NCBI GenBank assembly: GCA_026874595.1
Contig: CM049321.1
Coordinates: 25,781,479-25,845,478, forward strand
Reading direction: 5' to 3'
Source of the DNA: Sipunculus nudus
Taxonomy: Eukaryota > Annelida > Sipuncula > Golfingiida > Sipunculidae
DNA: 64,000 nucleotides
A program made the translations under genes and the position numbers. Of the stretch, positions 35,683-47,063 are shown piece by piece (position 1 is the first letter of the stretch; each line of letters starts with the position of its first letter). The notes beneath the pieces are model-generated. The model was not told where the DNA came from, did no database searches, and worked only from the letters and a program-made list of their open reading frames with translations.

Positions 35683-37641
35683 TGGGTGATGAGCCTTGAC
35701 GCTCAGCTGAATTCAAGGAATGTTGAACAATGAGCAAAATGACTGCTACAGTGCAAACAAATCATGAATTTTTTAAGAGTCCTTAGAAATGGGTTTCAGT
35801 TGGCTTTAGGACAGATGACAACTTCATTTGAACGTTTCATAAATAGAAAAAAATGCGTAAAATTTGATAAAAAAATCTAGGTAGTGCCACCAGACTGCAG
35901 GAACCATATATATCCAAAGAATCATTGCTATCAAGGCATTAGTTATTCAGATACTGGAGCTTTTGTTTGTATCAAATTTTTAATTATTCTGTAGGGTATT
36001 TACGAGCCCTGTAGCTCGGAGAAAATGGGTAACAGAGACCTAATTTCAGGTTTTCCAAGGAGATTTTTCATTAGTCTCCATGGATGTCAAGTAAGAAGAT
36101 TCTAGGTTAAGCAGTTACGGTTTGTGCCATGTTAACAAATGACCACTTCATTTGAAGGTCTCATAAATAGAGAAAAAATGCCTAAAAAATGAAAAAAACA
36201 TGTGGCACCACCATTGTACAGGAACTGATGAAACACTCCATGATCAATATACATGCTAAGATCTATAGACATGCAAACTTTCAGCTCAATACATTGAGCC
36301 ACTCCTGAGATATCGGTTGTTATCTCAAAGACACCCAGATTCATACTGCACAGAAAGGATTGCAGGTGTTGCCACCTGTCTGTGTTATGCACAACTACAT
36401 AGGTGAGGGAACAACTATGCCGGGTCTCGGAAAGATCGGATAAGGGTCTCAGAGGAGTTCTCCAGAAACGAACACAGTTTCTGTATCACATTTTAAATTA
36501 TTCCGGGGATACTTACGAGCCCCATAGCTCGGAGGATATAGGTAACAGAGACCTAATTTCAGACTTCCATAAAGACTTTATATGGACCTCTCTAGATGTT
36601 AGGTATGAAGATTCTGGGTCAAGTGGTTACGATTTGTGCCTAGTTACAAGATTAGGCTTTATTTGAAAGTCCCAAAAAGAGAAAAAAAGTACAAATTAAA
36701 AAAATATATATAGGTGGCGCAACCAGTCAGCAGGAACTGAAGAAACACTCCATCATCAATATTCACGCAAAAAAACGTGGCCATCAGTACATTAGTTATT
36801 CAGATACTGTAGCTTTTGTATCACATTTTTAACTATTCTTAGGGGTATTTACGAGCCACATAGCTCGGATTATATGGGTAACAGAGACCTTATTTCAGGT
36901 TCCAGGACAGGACAGCTTCTTTGAAAGCCTCAAAAATAAAGAAATAAATTCGTAAATATTAAAAAGAAAATACAAGTGGCGCCACCAGTTTGCAGGAACT
37001 TATGGAACACTCCATTAATAATGAGCCTGCAAAGTATCATGGTGATCATTGCATTATTTATTCTGATACTTTAGCTTTTGTATCAAATTTGTAATTATTC
37101 TGAGGGGTACCTACTGCGAAGGTTATGCGTAACAGAGACCTAATTTCAGGTTTTCACAGAGACTTTTCATGGACCTCCCTTGATGTCAAGTTAGAAGAAT
37201 CCAGGTCCAGTGGTTACAATTTGTGCCCTGTTAACAGACGACAGTTTCATTGCAGATCAAGAAAAAAAAATAAAAAATTCGTAAAAATTGGAAAAAATAC
37301 AGGTGGCGCAACCACTCTGCAGGAAGTGATGGAACATCCCATGATCAATATTAATGCAAAAAATCGTGGTGATCCATGCAGTAGTTATCCAGATCTTTGA
37401 GCTTTTGCATCAAATTTTGCATTATTCTGGGGATACTTCGGAGCGCCATAGCTCAAAGGATATGGGTAACAGAAACCTAATTTAAGGTTTCCAAGAAGTT
37501 TTTTAATTGACCTGCCAGGATGTCAAGTAAGAAGATTTCAGGTCCAACGGTTACGATTTAGGCCCTGTTAACGGACGGCCGGACGGACGACGGACGAAGA
37601 GTGATCGCTATAGCTCAGATGACTTTCAGTCAGCTGAGCTA
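35683..37641. mobile_element. Tandem-repeat insert (Pearl/Helitron-like) in the 5' LTR
   Basis: Comparison with the 3' LTR and the minus-strand LTR shows about 1.96 kb inserted here. It consists of at least five imperfect units, recognised by 'ggtaacagagacctaatttc' near 36026, 36537, 36874, 37125 and 37459 (spacing about 250-510 bp). Each has a 'ggtggcgccacc'-type palindrome and 'aactgatggaacactcc'. The right end has GGACGG/GACGGAC repeats and a hairpin AGCTCAG...CTGAGCT followed by AA. Non-autonomous Helitron-like Pearl elements of bivalves combine core tandem repeats and a 3' hairpin in this manner. The left end lacks the canonical TC, so the class is tentative. Confidence 0.6.
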
Positions 37642-37775
37642 AAAACGACTGACTACTTTATTCATTCCCCTTGACATTTCACGCTTCCTAGTGTTACAGA
37701 ATCTTTTTTTTTTCTCCGTTACAAAATTTATGTTCATCACGAATGCGTGATCTGTTAATATCAGGTTCCGTAACA
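37642..37775 (+). repeat. 5' LTR, last part
   Basis: Resumes with 'actactttattcattcc' and ends GGTTCCGTAACA, as in the 3' LTR (46966-47063). Confidence 0.85.
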
Positions 37776-37781
37776 TAGAAT

Positions 37782-37799
37782 TTGGGGCTCGTCCGGGCT
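37782..37799 (+). other. Primer-binding site
   Basis: TTGGGGCTCGTCCGGGCT begins six bases after the LTR. It closely resembles the proline-tRNA primer site of some retroviruses (TGGGGGCTCGTCCGGG). Role: priming minus-strand synthesis. Confidence 0.7.
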
Positions 37800-37944
37800 G
37801 CTTAATAGTTTTGAAAATTTATTAGGCCTTGATCTAGACACATTGTTTTATCATACATTGTTTACAAGATTACATATTGTTTACAATACATTGTTGACAG
37901 GATTTATCTAAAATTTTTTTTGGTCATTGTTTTAACATCTTAAC

Positions 37945-39400
37945 ATGGCAGATTTCAAACCTGAGACATTTGTTGACGATCCCGACCCTGATCAATTTGA
38001 CCAGTTGACAAAAGAAGAGTTGTTGCGTTTGGGAAAACCACTTAGGGCTAAGTGTGAAAAACAATTTTAGAAAGCCTGATATCATTGCTGAAGTCATTCA
38101 AGATCTTATTAGCAATGGTTTAATTGAAGAGAGTGCAGTGGAAACATAAAAAAAATGACAGCCTTGCTATGCAATTAGAATTTAAAAAGTTGAAATTGCG
38201 ACATGAGTTAGAGACTTAAACTAGACCCTAGTCTACATGCTGCCCCAACTCACAGTTTTGATGTTACTAAACACATTTGATTTGTCCAACCTTTTCAAGA
38301 AGAAGAGGTTGATAAATATTTCTTACACTTTGAGAAAGTAGCTGAAAATTAAAAATGGCCTGAGGAAAAATGAACTATGCTGTAACTAAGTGTATTGACT
38401 GGCAAGGCCAGAGAAATTAATACAGAGCTTCCAGTAGAAGTTGTTGTTGACTATGACCTGGTAAAACGGTTAATCCTAAAAGGTTACAAGTTAGTTCCGG
38501 AGGCTTACCGCCAGAAATTCAGAAATTGGGAAAAGCGCAAAGAACAGACCGTCGAATTTGCTAGGACAAAAGAGCAGTTGTTTGATCGCTTGTTTAGTTC
38601 TATAAAAAGTAATGAAACATTATGACAATTTGCGCCAGTTAACGCACATGTTAAAAACTTTTCTTGATGAGTAAAGTCCTGAAACACTTGATATTGCTGC
38701 TCAATTAGCTGATTATTATTCATTAACACACAAAATGTCCTTTACTAGCAAACCAAACCAGTCATTCACAAACACGAATGTAAATCAGTATGGTCAAAAG
38801 AAGTTTAAAGCGCAGTCACCAAGTACTAGTAGTCCTGATAGTTCAACAAAGTCCACTGCTACACCTCAGTCCACGTCCACTGTGTCTAAGTCCAACAAAG
38901 ACCAGTCATTTGCGAGGAAAATCTAAAATTACTGCAAAAAGAAAGATCATCTAATATCTGACTGCTGGAAGCTTGCAAATAAACCAGAGAGCAGACCTTC
39001 TGGTTTTGTTTCAAAATCTATGCATAGCATAGTACAAGAGCCTCGCTCTTTTCATGTAAATAAGGGTACAACTCCTTTATTGACTCTAATAAAGAGTTAG
39101 ATGCTACAGAGGCTGACGTGCCGTCTGACTCAAACGAAGCATCCGTAGCTTGCGGGTAAAAACCTCTTTGATTCCTACGAGGAATTTAATAAGGCTAGGT
39201 CCTTTCAAGACTCCTGCGAGAAGTATCCTCTAAATCAGGCTAAGTCCTTTTATGACTCTTGCGAGACTATTTATGTGAGGCAAGGTCCTCTTATGACAAA
39301 GAGAAGTTTGTTTCTGCTGAGGAAAATTCCTCTGTTGACTCCCATTAGGAGTTTGATTGTAAAAAGGATGAAGATTCCTTTAGTGACTCTGAAAAAGAGT
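37945..39400 (+). pseudogene. gag of the Gmr1-like element, broken
   Basis: Starts MADFKPETFVDDPDPDQFDQ. A frameshift near 38060 and stops follow. The capsid-like block LTGKAREINTELPV ... LVPEAYRQKFRNWEKRKEQ lies at 38395-38620. FTSKPNQSFTNTNVNQYG leads into a Ser/Thr/Pro-rich linker (38735-38925). A zinc-knuckle remnant NYCKKKDHLISDCWKL is at about 38930-38975, with the first Cys position occupied by a stop or Asn. Then comes a Ser/Asp/Glu-rich region. The product would be the structural particle protein. The minus-strand copy at 11341-12780 supplies a partial intact comparison. Confidence 0.78.
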
Positions 39401-39402
39401 TT

Positions 39403-40043
39403 ATGACTGACACTGTCAGTGTCAGTTCTTTGTTTAATGAAATTGAATTAGTAGACTCCTCTCCTGACTCTGAAATGGAGTTATTTGAGCCATTCATACA
39501 TGTTAGTTATTTATCACTATCAAGTGATTTTTCAGATTCTACCCCTATTAGAATTTTGAGTGACACTGGTTCAGGCCAAACTCTCATGTTAGCAAACACT
39601 GTGCCATTTTCTAATAGGTCTTTTAATGATGCACATGCACTTGTTAATGATGTGTTTTCAGACAAGCAAACTTCAATTCCGCTTTACAGTATCCATTTAA
39701 AATCGGATTTGATTTCTGGGAATATTACTGTGGGTATAAGAACTACTTTACCCTTTAAGAGAATTCAGTTGCTACTAAGCAATGATGTTGAAGGTGACAA
39801 AGTACAGCCTGTACCAATAGTGACAGAAAAGCCGTCACTTGATCAGGACACTGATCCTGAAAGTCAGGAAATTTCTGGTTTGTATCCTTCATGTGCTGTA
39901 CCTAGTTCTATGGCCAAGAAAAACACACATGAGGATAATGGTCCAGATAGTAACACTCGTCTGACGACTCGTCCGTACAGGATGCAGCATTTTCAAGGTC
40001 AGAACTTATCGCGGAACAGCATAAGGACCCTGATGTTTCATGT
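39403..40043 (+). pseudogene. Aspartic protease region
   Basis: The frame encodes PIRILSDTGSGQTLMLANTV, containing the Asp-Thr-Gly active site (Asp codon 39562-39564), and further on LPFKRIQLLLSNDVEGDKV, which fits the second conserved block (LLGNDLAG-like) of Gypsy proteases. It would cleave the polyprotein. The frame is open for 247 codons but shifts before integrase. Confidence 0.8.
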
Positions 40044-41331
40044 TTGTTTCCCAGGGCAGTTGCTGAAGATGAAATGTCACAAAACCCAGTTTATTTCTAT
40101 TTTAAAAATGGAGTGCTTATGCGTAAGTCGCGACCACCTGATGTAAGCGCTGATGATGTGTGGGCCATCAAACATCAAATAGTAATGCCCAAAAGCTATC
40201 TTAACGAAATTCTAAGCATGGCAAATGAGGCTCCTTTGTCTGGCCATTTAGGTATAAATAAAACTTATCAGAAAGTTAGTACACACTTCTATTGGCCTAA
40301 CCTCAGAAAAGATGTTGTACAATATTGTAAATCATGCCATACATAAAAGATGGTAGGCAAACCAAATCAGAATCCTCCTAAGGCCCCAATTAGGCCTATT
40401 CCTGCTTTCGAGGATCCTTTTAGTTCATTGTGTTGGACCACTGCCAAAACAAAATCTGCACAGGACTACTTGCTTACAATTATGTGCGCATCTACCAGGA
40501 TCCCTGAGGCAATACCATTGGGCAAAATTAATGCCAAAAGTGTTGTCAAGGCTCTGACCAAGTTTTTTACCATTTTTGGATACCAAAACCTGTCCAGTCT
40601 GACCAAGGGTCTAATTTTATGTCTGGCTTATTCCAGCAAGTTATGCTTGAGCTAGGTATAAAACAGAACAGCTCTTCGCCATACCATCCTGAAAGTCAGG
40701 GCTCCCTCCAGTGTTTTAACCATACATTAAAAAACATGATTAGGACCTATTGCTATGACACACAAAAAGACTGGGATGAAGGAATCCAACTATTGCTGTT
40801 TGCTGTCAGAGAATCCTTTCAGTTCGCGGTCCATTGAAACTGCTTAAAGAAAAAATCTTGTGTGAAAATCCTGATTCTCATAGTCTACTGCTGTATTTCT
40901 CAGACTTTAGCACTAAACTATACAATGTTTGTGGGATTTCAAAGTCAAATCTAAAATCTTCACAAAGTAAAATGAAAACAAAGTATGATAAGCACGGTAT
41001 AAGTAGGACGTTTGGGCCTGGTGAAAAGGTCCTCGCCTTACTTCCCATCCCTGGCAGACCTCTGCAAGTTAGGTATTTTGGTCCTTTCATTGTTGACAAG
41101 AAAGTCAGTGATTTAAATTACATACTGTTGACACCAGATAGACGTAAGAAGAAACAACTGTGCCATGTTAACATGTTGAAACCATTTTATGACAGAAATA
41201 GCACATCAGATGTTGTACAAAATGTTACTGCTGTTAATTGTGTAAAAACTGACCCTGACCCAGTTAAAGTAGACACTGAATGTAAGTTTGATGGAGACAT
41301 TCAGTGGTACAGTACCACTAAAAATTTCTAA
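40044..41331 (+). pseudogene. Integrase, located upstream of RT
   Basis: N-terminal H2C2 finger: SGHLGINKTYQKVSTHFYWP ... YCKSCHT (about 40240-40345, then a premature stop). The core follows with frame changes: KTKSAQDYLLTIMCASTRIP; the second Asp in a VQSDQGSNF word (about 40595-40620); and the Glu in YHPESQGSL (about 40680-40710). The first catalytic Asp region is deleted or shifted. The C-terminal GPY/F module reads VRYFGPFIVDKKVSDLNYIL (about 41065-41130), then KQLCHVNMLKPFYD. The gene ends at 41331, directly ahead of RT sequence. Integrase inserts the cDNA. Its place before RT is the diagnostic oddity. Confidence 0.85.
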
Positions 41332-42198
41332 CGTGCTTAACAACCTGGATGCCAAACTGTCACACCTTACCGCACAACAACAACAACAAGACCTCAAGAA
41401 ACTGCTGCGGAATTATGAACATTTGTTTAGTGACATTCCAACGCAAACAAACATATTGTGCCATGACGTCGATGTTGGCGAGGCAAGCGCAGTCAAGCAA
41501 CATCCTTACAGACTGAATCCAGAAAAGCAAAAGTACAGGATGAGATTCAATATTTGCTAGACAATGATTTTATTGAGCCTAGTAACAGTAACTGTGTATT
41601 CCTGTGCCAAAACCTGATGGAAGTTACCGTATGTGCACAGATAATCGAAAGCTGAACTCTGTAACCAACACTGACACGTTCCCGATTCTGAGGATCGATG
41701 ATTTTATTGAAAGAGTCGGTAACTCCAGATATGTTTCCAAGTTTGACTTGCTAGAAGGATTCTGGCAAGTTCCGCTGACAGACCGAGCGAAAGAAGTGTC
41801 CGCATTTGTGACGCCGCAAGGACTGTGCCAATATAAAGTTATGCCGTTTGGCATGAAGAACTCGCCAGCCACGTTCCAGCGCCTCATCCATTTGGTTGTA
41901 AAGGACATTCAGGTCTGCGACGCATATTGATAACCTTATCGTGCACAGCGACACCTGGGAGAAAAATCTGCAAATTCTTCGCGACCTCTTCGAAAGACTC
42001 AGTGAAGCACGTCTGACCGTCAACTTAGTAAATTCTGAGTTTTGTCATGCACAAGTAACATTTTTGGGTCATATTGTAGGGCAGGGTCAAGTAAAACCTG
42101 TCGATGCTAAAATAGGTGCTATATCTGCATTTCCTAGACCAGAAAACAAAAAGCAAATAATGCGTTTTCTTGGTATGGTTGGATACTACAGGAAGTTT
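41332..42198 (+). pseudogene. Reverse transcriptase, interrupted by the foldback element
   Basis: Blocks: VGEASAVKQHPYRLNPEKQ; MPKPDGSYRMCTDNRKLNSV; SKFDLLEGFWQVPLTDRAKE (motif A); PFGMKNSPATFQRL (motif B). The YxDD box at about 41925-41935 reads as I-D-N after a frameshift, so a catalytic Asp is lost. Then TFLGHIVGQGQVKPVDAKI and IMRFLGMVGYYRKF. The last block is cut exactly after the codons for RKF by the insertion starting at 42199 and continues at 45604. It copies RNA to DNA in live relatives. Confidence 0.88.
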
Positions 42199-42910
42199 GG
42201 TAATCGTGCAATATAACGGACCCATCTTACATGGTCTCACAAAAAAGTGTGACCACATTTCAATGAAAAAACTGTTTCATGTAAAAGTTGAAGATCCGGC
42301 GCATCTAATGATACAATATTTTTGTATGTTTGATATAAATATATTTTGCTACAAATTGTCGAAAAAGGGTAGTTTGCTGAAAATACCCAAAATGACGTCG
42401 TGTCAAAGACGTTCTCAGCCCACGTCATGAATCCACAGTACTGTACGTGCATACCATGTTAAACAAAAGGATGATGTCTAACAAAAATTACAGTCAATAT
42501 ATCTTTTTATGCATAGATAGAGAGACAATTTTACCTCTAAATATCCATATTTCCCAAGATTTAATAAAAGTTAACGACGTCGTGCCGCCAAAAACATAAA
42601 CATGCAACTGTCGTCTGTGAATGTATTCGACTGATCACGTTAACTCTTGCTCTATTCAGCTTTGTCTCTATGTACGTTTTATATGTCAAATAAATATAAA
42701 TTGTGTAATAAACAGTCATTTTTGTGGACAGAGTATAAAGACTACATTTTATACATGTCATTTATCTTATTTATTTTTTTTTGTCCTGTTAGACTACTTC
42801 ATGTAAGGACACTCAGATGGGAACATCCCCTCCCCATAAGTAACAGACCGGTAGCCCTTAAAATCGAGACGAACGCGGGAGAAACACGGGACCATGTTGG
42901 GCATATCATC

Positions 42911-44580
42911 CATATGTGACCACATTTTATAATATTATATATATAATACAAACTTATATGGCTGGTCAAATAAAATGTGGTCACACTTATTTTTGTTAAT
43001 ATTTATTGGTAATAAATGTGGTCACGCCATATGTGACCACATTTTATAATATTATATATATATATATAATACAAACTTATATGGCTGGTCAAATAAAATG
43101 TGGTCACACCTTATTTTTGTTAATATTTATTGGTAATAAATGTGGTCACGCCATATGTGACCATATTTTATAATATTATATATATAATACAAACATATAT
43201 GGCTGTTCAAATAAAATGTGGTCACACCTTATTTTTGTCAATATTTATTGTAAAAAATGTGGTCACCCCATATGTGACCACATTTTAAAATATCATATAT
43301 TTATTACAAACTTACATGGCTTGTCAAATAAAATGTGGTCAAACCTTATTTTTGTTAATATTAATTGTAAAAAATGTGTTCACACCATGTGACCACATTT
43401 TATAATATTATATATATAATACAAACTTATATAGCTGGTCAAATAAAATGTGGTCACATCTTATTCTTGTTAATATTTATTGGTAATAAATGTGGTCAAA
43501 CCATATGTGACCACATTTTATAATATTCTATATATAATACAAACCTATGGCTGGTCAAGTAAAATGTAGTCACAACTTATTTTTGGCAAAATTTATTTTA
43601 AAAAATGTGGTCACACCATATGTGACCACATTTTATAATATTATATATATAATATAAACTTATATGGCTGGTCAAAGTTTGGTCACAACTTATTTTTGGC
43701 AAAGTTTATTGTAAAAAATGTGGTCACACCATTTGACCACATTTTATAATATATTAAATTATATATATATATATATATATATATAATACAAACTTATATG
43801 GCTGGTCAAATAAAATGTGGTCACACCTTATTTTTGTCAATATTTATTGTGAAAAATGTGGTAACCCCAGATTTGACAACATTTTATAATATTATATATA
43901 TAATACAAACTTATTAGGCTGGTCAAATAAAATGTGGTCACACCTTATTTTTGTTAATATTTATTGGTAATAAATGTGGTCACGCCATATGTGACCATAT
44001 ATTATAATATTATATATATAATACAAACATATATGGCAGTTCAAATAAAATGTGGTCACACCTTATGTTTGTCAATATTTTTTTTTTAAATGTGGTCACA
44101 CCATATGTGACCACATTCTAAAATTTATATATTTATTACAAACTTATATGGCTTGTCAAATAAAATGTGGTCACACCTTATTTTTGTTAATAATTATTGG
44201 TAAAAATGTGGTCATACCTTATGTGACCACATTTTATAATATTCTACATATAATACAAACTTATATTGCTGGTCAAAGTTTAGTCACAGCTTATTTTTGT
44301 CAATATTTATTGTGAAAAATGTGGTCATACCATATGTGACAACATTTTATAATATTATATATATAATACAAACTTATTAGGCTGGTCAAATAAAATGTGG
44401 TCACACCTTATTTTTGTCAATATTCTTTGTTGAAAAATGTGGTCACTATATGTGACCACATTTTATAATATTCTACATATAATACAAACTTATATGGCTG
44501 GTCAAGTAAAATGTGGTCACAAATTATTTTTGGCAAAAATAATTTTTTAAAAATGTGGTCACACCATATGTGACAACATT

Positions 44581-44654
<74 letters not shown>

Positions 44655-44880
44655 ACCACATTTTATAATATTCTACATATAATACAAACTTATATGGCTG
44701 GTCAAATAAAATGTGGTCACACCTTATTTTTGTCAATATTCTTTGGTGAAAAATGTGGTCACACCATATGTGACCACATTTCATAATATTCTACATATAA
44801 TACAAACTTATGTGGCTGGTCAAGTAAAATGTGGTCACAACTTATTTTTTTATTGGTAAAAAATATGGTCTCTTGGTTTG
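42911..44880. repeat. Minisatellite, about 17 units of 115-118 bp
   Basis: Unit starts (catatgtgaccacat or variants) fall near 42911, 43028, 43152, 43269, 43386, 43502, 43617, 43731, 43868, 43983, 44100, 44218, 44332, 44446, 44560, 44648 and 44765. Each unit contains TGTGACCACATTTTA and, about 55 bp later, its exact complement TAAAATGTGGTCACA, so every unit can fold. Unit lengths vary through TA-dinucleotide slippage. Confidence 0.93.
44585..44651. repeat. (TA)n expansion inside one minisatellite unit
   Basis: The short TATATA of a normal unit is expanded to about 65 bp here and replaces most of that unit. Confidence 0.92.
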
Positions 44881-45603
44881 AAAATAATTTAGGATTAAAT
44901 TTAGAAAAAATAAGGGATATGATGATGTAAGAATATATTTTAATGTGGTCACAACACCTTTTTTTACTATTTCTAACTACTATATGTGGTCACACAATTT
45001 ATAAAAAAGAGATCACACCTTAATAATGTCATTAATTATAACTAATAAATGTTGTCACACTCAATAATTATTTTATTAAAAATAAGGATATTATTATGTT
45101 AGTATAACAAAAAATGTTGAAACATAATGCGGACGAACGTGTTTCTCCCGTGTCTCTCTTGATTTTAAGTGCATGACTTGTCACGTGACACTCGACATTT
45201 GTTTACGTTCTGGCGGCAGGGCGTCGTCTCCTTGAACGTACATCAAGTGAAATGTGGATAAAAAGAGGTAAAAAAGTATAAACATATATGGGTAATATTA
45301 TATATTGACTGTAAATTTTATAAGACATCATCTAAATGTTTAACATGGTATATATGTATATTACTGTGGATTCATGAAGTCGGCTCAGAACGTCTTTGAC
45401 ACGACGTCATGTTGGGTATTTTCGGCAAACTACCCTTTTTCGACAGTTTGTAGCAAAATAAATATTTAATTAACATACAAAAATATGATATCATTAGATG
45501 CGCCGGATCGTCAACTTTATCATGCAAAAATAATTTTAGTGAAATGTGGTCACACTTATTTGTGAGAGAGAGAAATATGGGTCCATTATATTGCACGATT
45601 ACC

Positions 45604-46140
45604 GGAAGTTTTGCCCAATTTTTTCTGCTGTAGCTGAACCTTTGACTAATTTGTTAAAGAAGAAACAAAACTTTGAAAGGAAAGTTCAGTGTGAAAATGC
45701 ATTTCAGAATTTGAAAGCAATTCTGCAAAGTTAGCCAGTTTTAACAGCTCCAGACTTTTCTGTACCTTTTAAGTTAGCTGGAGATGCTAGTGATACTGCT
45801 GCTGGTGCTGTGTTGTTACATGAAGGCAATAAATAGCATAGATTATCCAATTTGTCATTGCTCAGGAAAGTTTAACGCAAACCAGAGAAACTACTTCACT
45901 ATTGAAGGAGAATATTTGGCTTTGGTTTTGGCATTGCAGCATTTTGAAGTTTATGTTGCTTCATCAGTCAAGCCTTTCATTGTCTTCAGTGATCACAATC
46001 TCCTCACGTTCATGAACAAGTTGAAGTGTAAAAATCAAAGATCGTGAGATGGAGTTTGTTCTTACAGGATTACAATCTTGAAATCAAACACCTTTGAAGG
46101 GAAAGACGATGTAATTGCTGATTGCTTATCGAGATGATTA
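45604..46140 (+). pseudogene. RT end and RNase H of the Gmr1-like element
   Basis: Continues the interrupted RT: RKFCPIFSAVAEPLTNLLKK (connection domain), then after one stop VLTAPDFSVPFKLAGDASD, in which the Asp of GDASD is an RNase H active-site residue. A frameshift follows. Then NYFTIEGEYLALVLALQHFE (catalytic Glu) and FIVFSDHNLLTFMNKL (catalytic Asp), ending near the ADCLSR-like word before 46140. Degrades the RNA strand during replication. Confidence 0.85.
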
Positions 46141-46248
46141 TAAAATGTTGTAAAGGAGATGTTTATGTAATGTTGTAAATAAGATGATTTTTTAGATGCT
46201 GTAAAAATTTAGTGATTGTGACCACAAAAAGACTTTCTGTTTTCTTAC

Positions 46249-46259
46249 AGGAGGGGGAG
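46249..46259 (+). other. Polypurine tract
   Basis: AGGAGGGGGAG abuts the TGTTACAG start of the 3' LTR, the usual plus-strand primer position. Confidence 0.88.
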
Positions 46260-47063
46260 TGTTACAGGTGGCTTTTTTATTGTGTGACACGGGCGTAACT
46301 CGTGTTGTAGCGGCCTCACCTGGCCGGGGGTTGCACTCTCTGTTTAATCCTTACTGGTTGAACTCTCGCTGTCATGCTAGTCTTGGGCTTTCTCGCCTGG
46401 CCGGCTCACGTGTGAACCCTGACATGTATGGACACAGCGTTCTTTTTCTAGATGTTTCCTGTAACGCGTGTCTGCTGTGTATCACGTTAGATTCTTTGGT
46501 TTGTTCGAGAAAGGGAAGGTTTTCGGCTGGAGGGGGCTATGTTTTAGAACCAAGAGAGAGGTGAGAGAATATTCCAGCAGACACAGAAGAGTGGGACCTT
46601 TTCCGATACATGCAGCAGTTAGAGATTTTCTTTAAATTTAGGACGGATTTTATGTAGTCTTCAGTTTGCCTTTTGGATCACTGCCAGGATTTCAGTTTTG
46701 GTTAACAGTAGATTGATTTTGTAATTAAATTGGACTGTTATTCTCCGAGAAGATTTGTGCGAACTGTTCATCAGGTTTATACATTTCAAAGGACTTATCG
46801 CTGTGACAGTGGTGGTATCCAGGTACTGTGCACTTTGTTTATTTTACTATGTGATTTTATTAATTTGCTGTTATACTGCTGTTATACTGTGTTACTGTAT
46901 TGATTTAGTGTATTGTAATGTAAGGGTTGTTTTAAGATTAAATTATAGTTATTTGTCAACAAAAACTTCTTAATTCATTCTCCTAGACATTTCACGCTGC
47001 CTAGTGTTACAGAATCTGTTTTCATCGCGCATACGTAATCTGTTGATATTAGGTTCCGTAACA
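46260..47063 (+). repeat. 3' LTR (804 bp, uninterrupted)
   Basis: Starts TGTTACAGGTGG and ends GGTTCCGTAACA. Shares the 'tttctcgcctggccggctca' region and the rest of the 5' LTR with scattered differences by eye. It serves as the intact reference that reveals the insert in the 5' LTR. Confidence 0.92.

Larger units (their letters stand above)
42199..45603. mobile_element. Foldback-type DNA element inserted in the RT gene (3405 bp)
   Basis: The octamer GGAAGTTT flanks it (42191-42198 and 45604-45611), and removing the element plus one octamer restores the RT reading YYRKFCPIF. The ends are GGTAATCGTGCAATATAA and its complement. Clear inverted similarity runs inwards for at least about 300 bp (42199-42500 against 45300-45603) and looser similarity to about 42890 and 45130. 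The core is a tandem array (42911-44880). No transposase frame is present. TIR plus 8-bp duplication fits hAT, P or Merlin types. The ends lack the hAT CA, and GG ends with an 8-bp duplication would fit Merlin, but no family is proven. Confidence 0.85.
34977..47063 (+). mobile_element. Gmr1-like Ty3/Gypsy retrotransposon with two nested inserts
   Basis: Bounded by LTRs that begin TGTTACAG and end CCGTAACA, with AATG outside both ends (34973-34976 and 47064-47067) as a 4-bp target duplication. Internal order: PBS, gag, protease, integrase with H2C2 finger and GPY/F module, RT, RNase H, PPT. Integrase upstream of RT separates it from ordinary Gypsy and matches the Gmr1 group. Removing the inserts at about 35683-37641 and 42199-45603 leaves roughly 6.7 kb. 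Frameshifts and stops occur in gag, between PR and IN, within IN, and at the RT catalytic box, so this copy is not autonomous. No envelope gene. Confidence 0.9.

Noticed and set aside
42911-44880. Regularly spaced repeats resembling a CRISPR array
   Set aside because: Units are near-identical over their whole 117 bp with no unique spacers, lie inside a eukaryotic transposon and vary by TA slippage; this is a minisatellite.
34977-47063. Endogenous retrovirus with envelope
   Set aside because: No env-like frame lies between RNase H and the polypurine tract; only about 100 bp separate them.
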